36,157 nt of DNA from Hyphomicrobiales bacterium (GTDB lineage Bacteria > Pseudomonadota > Alphaproteobacteria > Rhizobiales > Rhizobiaceae), in assembly GCA_024224595.1 (NCBI GenBank), contig JAAENI010000303.1, positions 1-36,157 on the forward strand, read 5' to 3'. A model generated the notes under the pieces. The model saw only the letters and a list, made by a program, of their open reading frames with translations. It had not been told where the DNA came from and did not search any database. Positions within the stretch are counted from its first letter, which is position 1. Every line of letters starts with the position of its first letter. Positions 1-8,741 of the stretch are shown here, one piece after another. The translations under genes and the position numbers were made by a program.

Positions 1-306
1 AGCAGGATCTCCAATGTGGGAAGCAAGATCACAAATTGCCGGACAGGCAACGCGCAGGTTAGAATCGCCAGCAACCTGGGCATGCGTTGTGCATGCGCCA
101 ATTGTGACCTGATTACCATCGACACTAATGCCAGCCAAATTGTCTATTGCAGCTATGTCAATCAGGTCACTGGGTGCCGCCAGACGTTGTTTCATCGTTG
201 GTATTAGGGTTTGCCCTCCAGCGACGAACTTCCCGTCTTCAGCAGAGCCTATCAATGATACGGCTTCATCAGCGGAGGAAGCGCGGTGATACTTTGTTTC
301 ATACAT
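1..306 (-). CDS. coxM: FAD-binding subunit of form II CoxSLM-type molybdenum hydroxylase (partial)
   Basis: This gene is missing from the ORF track because it runs off the left edge. Translating the minus strand from the ATG at 306 gives 102 open codons starting MYETKYHRASSADEAV. The segment FVAGGQTLIPTMKQRL (about residues 27-42) is the FAD-binding AGGQ(S/T)L motif of CO dehydrogenase medium chains, and TIGACTTHAQV (about 68-78) is the second conserved FAD segment. The subunit carries FAD and passes electrons from the 2Fe-2S subunit to the acceptor. It begins 15 bases after the coxL stop, so it is the third gene of an S-L-M operon. About two thirds of the usual length, roughly 270-290 residues, lies outside the window. 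Confidence 0.93.
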   Translation of the reverse strand, partial: MYETKYHRASSADEAVSLIGSAEDGKFVAGGQTLIPTMKQRLAAPSDLIDIAAIDNLAGISVDGNQVTIGACTTHAQVAGDSNLRVACPAICDLASHIGDPA

Positions 307-321
307 GATTATTTGCTCCGT

Positions 322-2664
322 TCACGCATTTAATGCAGCCCAAACCCTGGACGGGGTGGCTGGCATATTAAGGTTATTGTTACCGATTGCATCGGTTATG
401 GCATTGATTACCGCCGGAGGAGAACCAATTGCTCCCGCTTCCCCGCAGCCCTTCATACCCAATGGATTATTCGGGCATATTGTTTCATGGGTTGAAAGAT
501 TATATGATGGAACATCATCTGCCCTGGGCATAGTGTAGTCCATATAACTGGCTGATAACAACTGGCCACTATCGTCGTATACCGCATTTTCCAACATTGC
601 CTGACCGATACCCTGGGTCACACCGCCATGGACTTGTCCTTCAACAATCATCGGATTGATTATACGGCCAAAGTCGTCGGCAGCAACAAACTGAACAATT
701 TCAGTTGTGCCTGTTTCGGGATCAACTTCCACTTCACAGATATAAGCGCCTGCTGGAAAGGTGAAATTGGCAGGGTCATAAAATGCGCCTTCCTTCAGTC
801 CAGGCTCCATTCCTTCCGGCAGGTTGTGGGCCATATAAGCCGCCAGACAGATTTCATGCCAACCCAGAGTTTTGTCTGTTCCGGCGACTTTCACCTCACC
901 ATTTTCAATAACAATGTCCCCTTCATCCGCCTCCATCAGGTGGGCAGCGATTTTCTTGGCTTTAGCTTCAACTTTATCGAGGGCTTTTGAAATCGCCGAC
1001 ATACCAACAGCACCTGAACGGGAGCCATAGGTTCCCATGCCAAACTGAACTTTATCAGTATCACCGTGAACAACCTGAATATTGCCTGTCGGCAGACCGA
1101 ACCGGTCTGAAGCCAATTGGGCAAATGAAGTCTCATGACCCTGGCCGTGGGAATGCGAGCCAGTGAGAATTTCTATCGTGCCAACAGGATTTACACGCAC
1201 TTCTGCGCTTTCCCATAAACCAACTCCTGCTCCAAGAGAGCCAACGGCTGCTGAGGGAGCAATACCACACGCTTCAATATAACATGACATGCCAATACCA
1301 CGTTTTTTACCCCGACTTTCAGCTTCACTTCGACGGGCTGAAAATCCGTCATAATCGGCAGCCTTCATCGCGGCATCCAGCGTTGCGTTAAAATCACCGA
1401 CGTCATAGGCAAATATGACTGGCGTCTGGTGAGGAAACTCGGTAATAAAATTGTTGCGGCGTAGCTCGGCAGGTGAAACACCCAATTCGCGCGCCGCAGT
1501 TTCCATTATGCGTTCTACAACATATGCGGCCTCTGGTCGCCCGGCACCCCGATAGGCGTCTACAGGTGCGGTGTTGGTGTATACTGAACGTACATTGCAA
1601 TGAACGTTGGCAATGTTGTACTGACCAGACAATAATGTTGCGTACAAATAGGTGGGCACGGATGAAGAAAACAGTGACATATAGGCGCCAAGATTGGCAA
1701 TGGTATCAATCTTGAATCCGACGATCTTGTTATTTGCATCAAAACCAATTTTTGCTTTTGTCACATGATCGCGTCCGTGGGCATCTGCCAGAAAAGCCTC
1801 GGTGCGATCGGCCGTCCATTTTACCGGTACGCCGCATTTACGAGAGGCCCATAGACAGACAATTTCTTCCGGATAGACGAATATTTTTGAACCAAATCCA
1901 CCACCAACATCCGGTGCAATCACTCGCAGTTTGTGTTCTGGCGCCACTTGATAGAAAGCGGAAAGTACCAATCTCGCCACATGTGGATTTTGAGAGGTCG
2001 TATGGAGGGTGAAATGTTCTTCTGCTGCGTCATAATTTGCCAATGCAGCGCGCGTTTCCATCGCATTTGGCGCCAGACGGTTATTGGTTATATCCATTTC
2101 GGTGACATGGGCAGCACCGGCAATAGCCGCTTCAACCTTGTCCACGTCTTCACCGATCTCCCAGTCATATATGAGATTACCAGGAGCATTTTCGTGTATT
2201 TGCGGAGCGCTATCGTTCAAAGCTTCAACGGCACTGACTACAACAGGAAGCACTTCATAATCAACAACAACAGCTTCAGCAGCAGCCTTTGCCTGTGCCT
2301 GAGTCGAAGCAATTACCACAGCTACGGCATCGCCGACATAGCGAACTTTTTCTGTTGCCAGAGCACTCCATGCTCCCATATTCATTGGAGAACCATCTTT
2401 TGAATGTATCATCCAACCGCAAATGATATTTCCAATACCGTCCCCGGTTAACTCTTTTCCATCCAAAACACCAACCACGCCAGACATCGCTTCGGCTGCG
2501 GATTTGTCGATTGACTTGATATTTGCATGGGCATGGGGACTTCTCACAAACGCAGCAAAGTGCATATCAGGCACGGTGAAATCATCTGTATATTTACCTT
2601 TACCGGTAATAAATCTTTTGTCTTCCTTGCGAAGCACCCTTGCTCCGATACCTTCTGCTGACAT
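322..2664 (-). CDS. coxL: Large molybdopterin subunit, aerobic CO dehydrogenase-like, form II
   Basis: This 780-residue protein is the catalytic subunit of a xanthine-oxidase-family molybdenum hydroxylase. GGGFGSK at residues 254-260 is the molybdopterin-contact loop. The active-site loop reads AYRGAGR (370-376), which is the form II (BMS) signature. True form I CO dehydrogenases have AYXCSFR, with a cysteine that binds copper. GCGEAG near residue 739 supplies the conserved catalytic glutamate, about E742. The gene order S-L-M also fits form II, whereas form I operons are usually M-S-L. The family hydroxylates varied aldehydes, N-heterocycles and other small molecules, and CO oxidation by form II is not secure. 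The start has GGGAGG about 9 bases upstream on the minus strand. Confidence 0.95.
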   Translation of the reverse strand: MSAEGIGARVLRKEDKRFITGKGKYTDDFTVPDMHFAAFVRSPHAHANIKSIDKSAAEAMSGVVGVLDGKELTGDGIGNIICGWMIHSKDGSPMNMGAWSALATEKVRYVGDAVAVVIASTQAQAKAAAEAVVVDYEVLPVVVSAVEALNDSAPQIHENAPGNLIYDWEIGEDVDKVEAAIAGAAHVTEMDITNNRLAPNAMETRAALANYDAAEEHFTLHTTSQNPHVARLVLSAFYQVAPEHKLRVIAPDVGGGFGSKIFVYPEEIVCLWASRKCGVPVKWTADRTEAFLADAHGRDHVTKAKIGFDANNKIVGFKIDTIANLGAYMSLFSSSVPTYLYATLLSGQYNIANVHCNVRSVYTNTAPVDAYRGAGRPEAAYVVERIMETAARELGVSPAELRRNNFITEFPHQTPVIFAYDVGDFNATLDAAMKAADYDGFSARRSEAESRGKKRGIGMSCYIEACGIAPSAAVGSLGAGVGLWESAEVRVNPVGTIEILTGSHSHGQGHETSFAQLASDRFGLPTGNIQVVHGDTDKVQFGMGTYGSRSGAVGMSAISKALDKVEAKAKKIAAHLMEADEGDIVIENGEVKVAGTDKTLGWHEICLAAYMAHNLPEGMEPGLKEGAFYDPANFTFPAGAYICEVEVDPETGTTEIVQFVAADDFGRIINPMIVEGQVHGGVTQGIGQAMLENAVYDDSGQLLSASYMDYTMPRADDVPSYNLSTHETICPNNPLGMKGCGEAGAIGSPPAVINAITDAIGNNNLNMPATPSRVWAALNA

Positions 2665-2744
2665 GATATTCCTCCCTATTTTTACAAATCTGCCAGCGGA
2701 AACTTGTGTTTTAACGCCGATTCAAATCTGTTGATTACTAAAAC

Positions 2745-3215
2745 TTAAGCCATTACTTTCGCTGCGGCTTCAATCGAACGCACAATATTATGGTATCCGG
2801 TGCAGCGACAAATATTGCCTTCAAGTTCTTGACGGATGGTTTTTTCATCCAGATTGGCACCGCCGTGCCGGTTAATCATGTCAACCGCTGACATTATCAT
2901 TCCCGGTGTGCAAAATCCGCATTGAAGTCCGTGATTTTCCTTGAATGCCGTTTGTACCGGATGAAGGTCACCGCCATTTGCCAATCCCTCAATCGTGGTT
3001 ACCTCACTACCTGAAGCTTGAATTGCCAACATCGTGCATGATTTAACCGCCTTGCCATCTACATGAATAACACAGGCACCGCACTGGGAGGTATCACAGC
3101 CAATATGGGTACCCGTCAGATTTAGATTTTCGCGTAAATAGGCTGAAAGAAGGGTTCGGTCCTCAACGTCAGCGGAAACTTCCTTTCCGTTGACCGTCAT
3201 TTTCACTGTGCTCAT
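2745..3215 (-). CDS. coxS: 2Fe-2S subunit of form II CoxSLM-type molybdenum hydroxylase
   Basis: With the start used here the protein has 156 residues. The ORF track begins nine codons earlier, at 3242, but the ATG at 3215 is preceded by GGGAGG at good spacing and opens with the family-typical [13 protein letters not shown]. Cysteines 40, 45, 48 and 60 form the plant-type ferredoxin cluster (CDTSQCGAC...C). Cysteines 99, 102, 136 and 138 form the second cluster (CGFC...CRC). Both clusters are complete, so electron transfer from the molybdenum centre to FAD should work. It is the first gene of the operon, and an 80-base gap separates it from coxL. Confidence 0.95.
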   Translation of the reverse strand: MSTVKMTVNGKEVSADVEDRTLLSAYLRENLNLTGTHIGCDTSQCGACVIHVDGKAVKSCTMLAIQASGSEVTTIEGLANGGDLHPVQTAFKENHGLQCGFCTPGMIMSAVDMINRHGGANLDEKTIRQELEGNICRCTGYHNIVRSIEAAAKVMA

Positions 3216-3375
3216 TATCTGAATTCCTCCCAAAATTACCATTTCCCTGATTATGCAGTGTGATTAAGCCACAACCAAGCATTATTTTTTGAAAAATACC
3301 AATACACCAGAATAGATAGAGTTTTCACACCCATACGGGTTCAATTCGAATGCAAGAACATTAGAATTTCTTCGT

Positions 3376-3906
3376 TTAAGAGGGGAAGCCAAACCGATTT
3401 TCCTGTTTTAAACCTTTCTTCAGGCTCCAGTAAATCACAGGTAAATAACTCAGTGCTGCCAAACCGTTTACAATCCATGGTAGCCACATGATGGCCAATT
3501 CGGTTATACTCTGGGGAAGCAATGGCGTGACAAAACTATCTGCCAAAAACAGGTAGGCCGATAATCCAACTTCATTTCGAAAATATAAAATCAGGAACAT
3601 TGGAATTGCAAACAACATCCACCACCCTGACTGGCTGACATCATGCAAACGACGAACACTCGCGGTAAGCCATGGCAGAAATAGTAGAAGGCCAACAATA
3701 GTTACCGCATACTTTTCTCTGACATCTTCATTGGGCAGATAACCCAGTGCAGGCGCAATAAACTGGAGATCAATCCAACCAGCGATCATGTAATAAACGA
3801 ATAATAAAGCCAGCCAACGCAAATATTGACTTCTCGACATGCGGCCTTCAAATTGGGCATATTGACGAATGGCAGGAGGAATCAATTTGGGCATATCATG
3901 GTCCAT
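3376..3906 (-). CDS. DUF805-family inner membrane protein
   Basis: The protein has 176 residues. FEGRMSRSQYLRW near residues 19-31 is the characteristic N-terminal motif of DUF805 (YhaH-like) proteins, which are small multi-spanning inner-membrane proteins of unknown function. Hydrophobic stretches lie at about 31-45, 66-80, 97-110 and 140-163. RRLHDVSQSGWW (about 85-96) is the second DUF805 signature. The C-terminus is basic and polar. An internal ATG (residue 5) is an equally possible start, since neither has a clear ribosome-binding site. It lies between the cox operon and the RidA gene on the same strand with gaps above 60 bases, so co-transcription is possible but not shown. Confidence 0.85.
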   Translation of the reverse strand: MDHDMPKLIPPAIRQYAQFEGRMSRSQYLRWLALLFVYYMIAGWIDLQFIAPALGYLPNEDVREKYAVTIVGLLLFLPWLTASVRRLHDVSQSGWWMLFAIPMFLILYFRNEVGLSAYLFLADSFVTPLLPQSITELAIMWLPWIVNGLAALSYLPVIYWSLKKGLKQENRFGFPS

Positions 3907-3970
3907 TGAATTGCAATTAACAGCCGGATTTACTCACATACAATCCAACTAACTAAGAGTCTGTTCCAGA

Positions 3971-4435
3971 TTAGCGAACGGCAAAAATTGCCTCTACTTC
4001 GACACTGACATTTGATGGCAACGCGGCAACTCCAACAGCTGCTCTTGCATGAGCGCCGCGTTCGCCCAAAGCCTGTCCAATGAAATCAGATGCGCCATTT
4101 ATCACTTTTGGCTGATCTCCAAATTCAGGTGTTGAAGCAACAAACCCTCCCAATTTGATGCATTTCACAATGCGTTCCAGATCACCTTCACAAGCGATAT
4201 TAACTTGCGCCAATATGTTGATTGCACAGATTTTTGCCGCAGCAATACCTTCCTCTACGCTTACACCTGCTCCCAATAGTCCCGTCTGGGTAATTGCGCC
4301 ATCTTTCAAAGGAATTTGGCCAGAGACAAATACGAGATCACCATGTCTGACAAACCCAACATAACTGGCTAACGGAGTAGGTGGTTGCGGTAGTACAACA
4401 CCGAGATTCTTGAGGTTTTCTGCAATTGTGCTCAT
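3971..4435 (-). CDS. RidA/YjgF-family protein (enamine/imine deaminase-like)
   Basis: The protein has 154 residues of the RidA/YjgF/UK114 fold. LVFVSGQIPL (about 32-41) and the C-terminal VGVAALPSNVSVEVEAIF are family signatures. Canonical RidA hydrolyses reactive enamines and imines made by PLP enzymes. This is the longer subgroup (about 150 residues rather than 128), whose members often sit in catabolic operons and whose substrates are mostly unknown. It lies 46 bases after the acyl-CoA dehydrogenase small-subunit gene on the same strand, so it is probably the last gene of that unit. The family assignment is firm; the reaction is not. Confidence 0.88.
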   Translation of the reverse strand: MSTIAENLKNLGVVLPQPPTPLASYVGFVRHGDLVFVSGQIPLKDGAITQTGLLGAGVSVEEGIAAAKICAINILAQVNIACEGDLERIVKCIKLGGFVASTPEFGDQPKVINGASDFIGQALGERGAHARAAVGVAALPSNVSVEVEAIFAVR

Positions 4436-4481
4436 GGTTTCACTCTATCCAAAATATTGAAGGTTTGATGTCGAATTGTAG

Positions 4482-5588
4482 TTAGCTTAATTCAATATAG
4501 CGTTCAAGATGATGATCGGTGTCACCAAATAGATGATCGATCATAATGATGTGCTTGGCATAATGACTGACGCTGGCTTCCCAGGTCATGGCAATTCCGC
4601 CGTGTATCTGAATTGCCTCTTCTGCAATCTGGCGACCGGCTCGGCCTGTCAAATTCTTGGCAGCCGAACAATGCTTTTCCCGTAAATCGCGATGATCATC
4701 CAGAAACCCGGCAGCATTGATAATTGAAGAGCGCATTTGCTCGAGCTCAATTAACACATCAGCCATGCGATGCTGAAGAACCTGAAATTTTCCGATGATA
4801 ACGCCAAACTGTTTGCGTGTGTGCATGTATTCCACGGTCATATCCTTGGCAATTTCACAGGCTCCCAGACATTGCGAACATACAGCAACAATCGCTCTGG
4901 CATGAGCCAATTCAATCAGAGAAAATGCACTGTCTTTTTCACCCAATAACTTTGCTGGGGAATTGGTGAGCATCACATCGGCAGCTCCATAGCCGTCAAT
5001 CGTGGAATAGGAGCGCAATTCAACACCACTGGCTATTGCGTCTACAAGAAACAGACTGATGCCATGTTCATCTTCAACTGCACCGCTGGTTCTTGCAGAA
5101 ACAATTAATTTGTCGGCAGATCCAGCACCAAGCACGACCGATTTATGCCCATTGACAATCCATTCTTCGCCCTGTTGTCGGGCACTGGAGGTGACATACG
5201 CGAGGTCATAACGACTTCCCGGTTCAGAATGAGCCAATGATATCTGTGTCTGACCGGATATCACGCCCTCAATCAAATCGCTGTCAACGGCAGACAAAAT
5301 TGTTCCAGACAATGCACCGGTAGACAGGAAAGGCTCAACGACAAGCGCTTTGCCCAGTTGTTCAAATACCACCATCAGGTCGTCGCCATGCCCTCCAAAT
5401 CCGCCGACTTCTTCACTAAAAAGTGCGCCTATGATGCCAAGATCAGCGAATTCCTGCCACATCTGGGCGGAGAATCCATGCTCGCTCTGTGAATATTCCA
5501 GGCGTTTTTCAATCGGGTATTTATCGCGCAAAAATTTTTCAAGAGTATCGCTCAGTATGCGGCGATCTTCATTCAAATCAAAATTCAT
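4482..5588 (-). CDS. Acyl-CoA dehydrogenase, small-subunit type (pimeloyl-CoA dehydrogenase PimD-like)
   Basis: The protein has 368 residues with the three acyl-CoA dehydrogenase domains. The N-terminal helical domain starts MNFDLNEDRRILSDTLEKFL, and the C-terminal helices include TRKQFGVIIGKFQVLQHRMAD. Neither usual base position carries an acid: the YEGT-type site reads LFGDTD, and the alternative helix-G site reads ELAHARAI. This fits the non-catalytic half of a two-gene alpha2beta2 dehydrogenase, as known in actinobacterial steroid degradation and suggested for PimC/PimD. It starts 9 bases after the large-subunit gene, with GAGG upstream. Expected role: flavin-dependent alpha,beta-dehydrogenation of an imported acyl-CoA, acting with its partner. 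Confidence 0.88.
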   Translation of the reverse strand: MNFDLNEDRRILSDTLEKFLRDKYPIEKRLEYSQSEHGFSAQMWQEFADLGIIGALFSEEVGGFGGHGDDLMVVFEQLGKALVVEPFLSTGALSGTILSAVDSDLIEGVISGQTQISLAHSEPGSRYDLAYVTSSARQQGEEWIVNGHKSVVLGAGSADKLIVSARTSGAVEDEHGISLFLVDAIASGVELRSYSTIDGYGAADVMLTNSPAKLLGEKDSAFSLIELAHARAIVAVCSQCLGACEIAKDMTVEYMHTRKQFGVIIGKFQVLQHRMADVLIELEQMRSSIINAAGFLDDHRDLREKHCSAAKNLTGRAGRQIAEEAIQIHGGIAMTWEASVSHYAKHIIMIDHLFGDTDHHLERYIELS

Positions 5589-5597
5589 TTTTACGCC

Positions 5598-6794
5598 TCA
5601 CAGACCGAGTTTGGTTTTAGAAATAATTCCACGTTGAATTTCATTGGACCCGGCAAATATAGATAGCTTGCGATTGTTAAAGTAATCCGCGGCAATTGGA
5701 TTGGCATAATCGGGGCCGATAGGACTTTCGTTGTAACCTTCATCAAGGGCTTCTGATACAAATGGCAAAGCATAGGGACCCAGTGCGCGGCGAGCCAAAT
5801 CGTTGATTTCCTGACGAATAACCGTGCCCTTGATTTTTAGCATAGAACTTTCCGGTCCCGGTGCAGCGCCAGAATCAGCCTGAGTCAATACTCTTAGATT
5901 AGTTGTTTTCATCGCTTCTAGATCAATTTCCGCCTTGGCCATGCGAGCGGCAAAGTATGGATCCTGTTTTAACGGGCGACCTGATTTCATCTGGGTTGAG
6001 GCAATCGTTTTGAGATGCTCGAGTGCCGCATTTGAAAAGCCAATCCCTGCTGTTCCTGTACGCTCATGGGTTAAAAGATATTTGGCATAGGTCCAACCCA
6101 TGTTTTCTTCACCAACGAGGTTTTCAACGGGAACTTTCACATCGGTAAAAAATAACTCATTCACTTCATGTTCACCATCTAGCAGAATAATTGGCCGAAC
6201 TTCGATACCGGGCGTTTTCATATCGATCAAAAGAAATGAAATGCCTTCCTGGCGTTTGCCTTCGTTGGACGTTCTGACCAGACAAAATATCCAATCCGCA
6301 TATTGGCCTAATGTCGTCCATGTCTTTTGCCCATTAACAATATAATGGTCGCCCTGACGCTCGGCTTTGGTTTTCAACGAAGCGAGGTCTGAACCCGCTC
6401 CAGGTTCGGAATAACCCTGACACCACCAGTCGGTGCCATCCAGAATGCGCGGCAAATAGTGTGATTTTTGTTGCTCAGTACCGAATTTGATTAATACTGG
6501 AGCCAGCATTCCCAGACCGAAAGGCAATATTCTGGGTGCGCCTGCCCGGCAACATTCCTCTTCAAAAATGTGTTTTTGCACCGCGCTCCAACCGGCGCCG
6601 CCCCATTCAGGAGGCCAACTGGGAGCCAGCCAACCTTTTTCATTCAATATTGTCTGCCACTCCTCATAGTCACGTTTGGTCAGTCTCTTACCATTTTTGA
6701 CCAGATCAGAAATACGTTTCGGGAGTTTGGTTGCAAGAAAATCACGGACCTCGTCACGGTAAGCTATTTCACTTTCACTATATCCCAAATCCAT
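5598..6794 (-). CDS. Acyl-CoA dehydrogenase, large-subunit type (pimeloyl-CoA dehydrogenase PimC-like)
   Basis: The protein has 398 residues. GYSEPGAGSDLASLKT (around 131-146) is the flavin/substrate loop of acyl-CoA dehydrogenases, and QKTWTTLGQYADW follows it. The C-terminus ends with the FAD-contact motif FAGSNEIQRGIISK. The MCAD-type catalytic glutamate before GS is alanine here. A glutamate in YLLTHERTG is well placed to act as the base on helix G, as in isovaleryl-CoA dehydrogenase; that is my alignment by eye. The start has AGGAG 7-8 bases upstream. It is transcribed with the small-subunit gene and RidA. The acyl-CoA substrate is unknown, with dicarboxylyl-, cyclic and branched acyl-CoA all possible. 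Confidence 0.92.
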   Translation of the reverse strand: MDLGYSESEIAYRDEVRDFLATKLPKRISDLVKNGKRLTKRDYEEWQTILNEKGWLAPSWPPEWGGAGWSAVQKHIFEEECCRAGAPRILPFGLGMLAPVLIKFGTEQQKSHYLPRILDGTDWWCQGYSEPGAGSDLASLKTKAERQGDHYIVNGQKTWTTLGQYADWIFCLVRTSNEGKRQEGISFLLIDMKTPGIEVRPIILLDGEHEVNELFFTDVKVPVENLVGEENMGWTYAKYLLTHERTGTAGIGFSNAALEHLKTIASTQMKSGRPLKQDPYFAARMAKAEIDLEAMKTTNLRVLTQADSGAAPGPESSMLKIKGTVIRQEINDLARRALGPYALPFVSEALDEGYNESPIGPDYANPIAADYFNNRKLSIFAGSNEIQRGIISKTKLGL

Positions 6795-6881
6795 TTAAAA
6801 TCTCCTGCCAATAAGTGACTTGCAATTTGTTGATGCACCATGAAATATTGTGAGGCAGAATTCAATCAAGAAAAGAAACGA

Positions 6882-7688
6882 ATGAAGATGAGCGAATTAT
6901 CCGCCCGGCATTTTGATACCGCGCTGGCCAGCAGTAAGCCTTTTTACCTGATCGAATTGATTCAGACCAAAGGATCAACACCACGCGATGCTGGTGCCCT
7001 GATGATTGTTGGACAAGACGAAGTATTTGGCACAATTGGCGGAGGCAGTGCCGAATGGGTGGCTGTTCAAACCGCAAGAGAATTTATAAAGGGAGCAGAA
7101 TTCTTTGATCACCAAACCATTACACTGGGTCCTCATATTGACCAGTGTTGTGGGGGCAGCCTGAAAATAACCTATCATCTTGTGGATGAGGAAATACGTT
7201 CAAGAGCAACCGGTTTTACAAAATCGATATCAGCAAAGGAAGTTGTGATTTTTGGAGCAGGCCATACCGGACTGGCTCTGGCCAATGCGTTGCAACTCCT
7301 GGGTTTGGATATCAAATTAGTTGACACAAGGCCCGAATATGTCGAAGTCATCAAGGATCACAAACTTCTCAACCTTGCATTGCCTGAAGAAGCGGTCAGA
7401 TCCGCCGGGGTTCAATCAGTTTTTGTTATTACCACCCATGATCATTCACTTGATTTTCTAATTACTGCAGAAGCACTTTCCAGAGGAGATGCGTGTTATG
7501 TGGGTATGATCGGGTCAACCACCAAGCGTGCCGTTTTGAAAAGCTGGATGGGTGAACACGATTATGATAATTTACTTGTCGAAAACCTACACTGCCCCAT
7601 TGGCGGTACCCGGGTGAAAAATAAGCAACCGGAAATAATCGCAGCCATGTGCGTCGCCGAAATTTTGTGTGCCATCGAATTGGAGTAG
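6882..7688 (+). CDS. xdhC: XdhC/CoxF-type maturation factor for molybdenum hydroxylases
   Basis: From the ATG at 6882 the product has 268 residues. The track start at 6840 adds 14 residues unlike the family, while 6882 has an AAGAAA purine run upstream. FYLIELIQTKGSTPRDAGA, then GTIGGGSAEW, mark the XdhC N-terminal domain. CCGGSLKI follows. EVVIFGAGHTGLALANAL begins the Rossmann domain, and GMIGSTTKR is near the C-terminus. XdhC proteins bind molybdenum cofactor and help sulfurate and insert it into xanthine-dehydrogenase-family enzymes. The obvious client here is CoxSLM about 3.6 kb away, although the neighbouring allA hints at a purine pathway elsewhere. It is divergent from the dehydrogenase operon and converges on allA. 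Confidence 0.92.
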   Translation: MKMSELSARHFDTALASSKPFYLIELIQTKGSTPRDAGALMIVGQDEVFGTIGGGSAEWVAVQTAREFIKGAEFFDHQTITLGPHIDQCCGGSLKITYHLVDEEIRSRATGFTKSISAKEVVIFGAGHTGLALANALQLLGLDIKLVDTRPEYVEVIKDHKLLNLALPEEAVRSAGVQSVFVITTHDHSLDFLITAEALSRGDACYVGMIGSTTKRAVLKSWMGEHDYDNLLVENLHCPIGGTRVKNKQPEIIAAMCVAEILCAIELE

Positions 7689-7711
7689 GTTTGACAGCCT
7701 GAAGTTTGTCG

Positions 7712-7733
7712 CTCTTATTCTACCTGATAAGAG
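7712..7733. terminator. Small stem-loop between convergent xdhC and allA
   Basis: CTCTTAT and ATAAGAG form a perfect 7-bp stem around an 8-base loop. It overlaps the last codons of allA and lies 24 bases after the xdhC stop. No strong T-run follows on either strand, so a role as shared terminator is only a guess from its convergent position. Confidence 0.3.
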
Positions 7734-8200
7734 ATATCAAAAAAATGTTCTTCCAAATTATTTCCATCTCCACCTCTGTCAACAACCAGAAAATCACTTA
7801 CGCCTTCAAGAGCAGTTAGTGTTGCATGCCAGATATTAGCATGAAAATTGACCCCTTGATTGCCCTTCGCGATGAAAGCATGTGGATGTGCCGGTTTGGC
7901 ATTAACGTCTTCGGCGACAACAACCAAAAATGGTCGAGCATTGAGGGGGATAAATGCTTGGGAACCAAGCGGATGACGCTCCATCATCTTAATTTCTATG
8001 GGGAATTTGAATTCTTCGCCGCGGAATATTGATACCAGTGTACGCGGGTTTTCACCGCGCAATTGCACATCTGCTAAATTATGAAACCTAGTTGTTGTTC
8101 CATTATTGATTTTAAATGATTGAGCACCTTCAGTTTCAACGATATTGCCAAACGGGGCGAAGGCACTCTTGGTCAGCGGCTCAATTTTCAGATGGTTCAT
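7715..8200 (-). CDS. allA: Ureidoglycolate lyase (AllA family)
   Basis: Using the ATG at 8200 the protein has 161 residues. The track start at 8230 adds ten residues, whereas AGGTC precedes the inner ATG and the family begins MxxLxIEPLT. [31 protein letters not shown] and [15 protein letters not shown] follow in the usual AllA order and match the conserved cupin core. The enzyme splits ureidoglycolate to glyoxylate and urea, the last step of allantoin and purine breakdown. No other purine-pathway gene except xdhC is in the window. It stands alone on the minus strand, separated from the thioesterase gene by 77 bases containing a palindrome. Confidence 0.92.
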   Translation of the reverse strand: MNHLKIEPLTKSAFAPFGNIVETEGAQSFKINNGTTTRFHNLADVQLRGENPRTLVSIFRGEEFKFPIEIKMMERHPLGSQAFIPLNARPFLVVVAEDVNAKPAHPHAFIAKGNQGVNFHANIWHATLTALEGVSDFLVVDRGGDGNNLEEHFFDISYQVE

Positions 8201-8271
8201 GAACTGACCTGTTTTGGATTTCGATAACACACCAGCTAATATTAGCCGAAATGGGAAGAAGCGGGAAATAT

Positions 8272-8292
8272 CCCAGATTATGATAATCTGGG
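8272..8292. promoter_or_regulatory. Perfect 10-bp palindrome around the thioesterase stop codon
   Basis: CCCAGATTAT and ATAATCTGGG are perfect reverse complements separated by one base. The palindrome spans the stop codon of the thioesterase gene and lies about 75 bases upstream of the allA start. There is no T-run on the minus strand, so it may be a transcript-end hairpin or an operator for allA. The sequence alone does not decide. Confidence 0.4.
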
Positions 8293-8733
8293 TGGAATGG
8301 AATAGGTGACCGTCGCCTGGGCGACAATATGCTCATCTTCTACCCCGATAATGTGTAATTCGCAAATTGCCAATCGCTTCCCCAGTTTAATCAAATCGCA
8401 TCGTGCCATCAAATTGCCATGGGGTGGTTTGGAGAGGAAATTGATATTCAGAGAGGTTGTTACCGCTAGAGCAACTTTACCGATATGACCCAAAATGACC
8501 AGATAAGCTGCAACATCAGCCAGAGCAAACATCGTTGGTCCTGAAACAGTTCCTCCGGGTCGCAAATGATGTTCCTCGATTTGCATGGAGACGGCAACGG
8601 AACCGGGAACCAGTTGTTCGACTTTCCATTGATATGAATCTGCCTGTGGAAAGACCTCTTTCACATATTCAGACAATTCTAGTTTGTTTAGCACTAGCGT
8701 GTAGTTTGGATTTGGCTGTAGTGCCACCGACAT
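8278..8733 (-). CDS. PaaI-type hotdog-fold acyl-CoA thioesterase
   Basis: The protein has 151 residues. [19 protein letters not shown] (about 55-73) is the PaaI-family active-site segment at the start of the long hotdog helix, with the aspartate of ALAD as the expected catalytic acid. [28 protein letters not shown] is the typical following beta-sheet. Such enzymes hydrolyse acyl- or aryl-CoA esters and often rescue CoA from stalled aromatic intermediates. It begins 8 bases after the PaaK-like gene, so it is the last gene of the import-and-activate operon. Confidence 0.9.
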   Translation of the reverse strand: MSVALQPNPNYTLVLNKLELSEYVKEVFPQADSYQWKVEQLVPGSVAVSMQIEEHHLRPGGTVSGPTMFALADVAAYLVILGHIGKVALAVTTSLNINFLSKPPHGNLMARCDLIKLGKRLAICELHIIGVEDEHIVAQATVTYSIPPRLS

Positions 8734-8741
8734 ATCAGAAC

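Noticed and set aside
1933-2403. 156-codon plus-strand ORF
   Set aside because: It is antisense to coxL, whose motifs are clear, and its translation has no family features.
322-2664. Form I (true) CO dehydrogenase
   Set aside because: The active-site loop reads AYRGAGR, without the copper-binding cysteine, and gene order is S-L-M.
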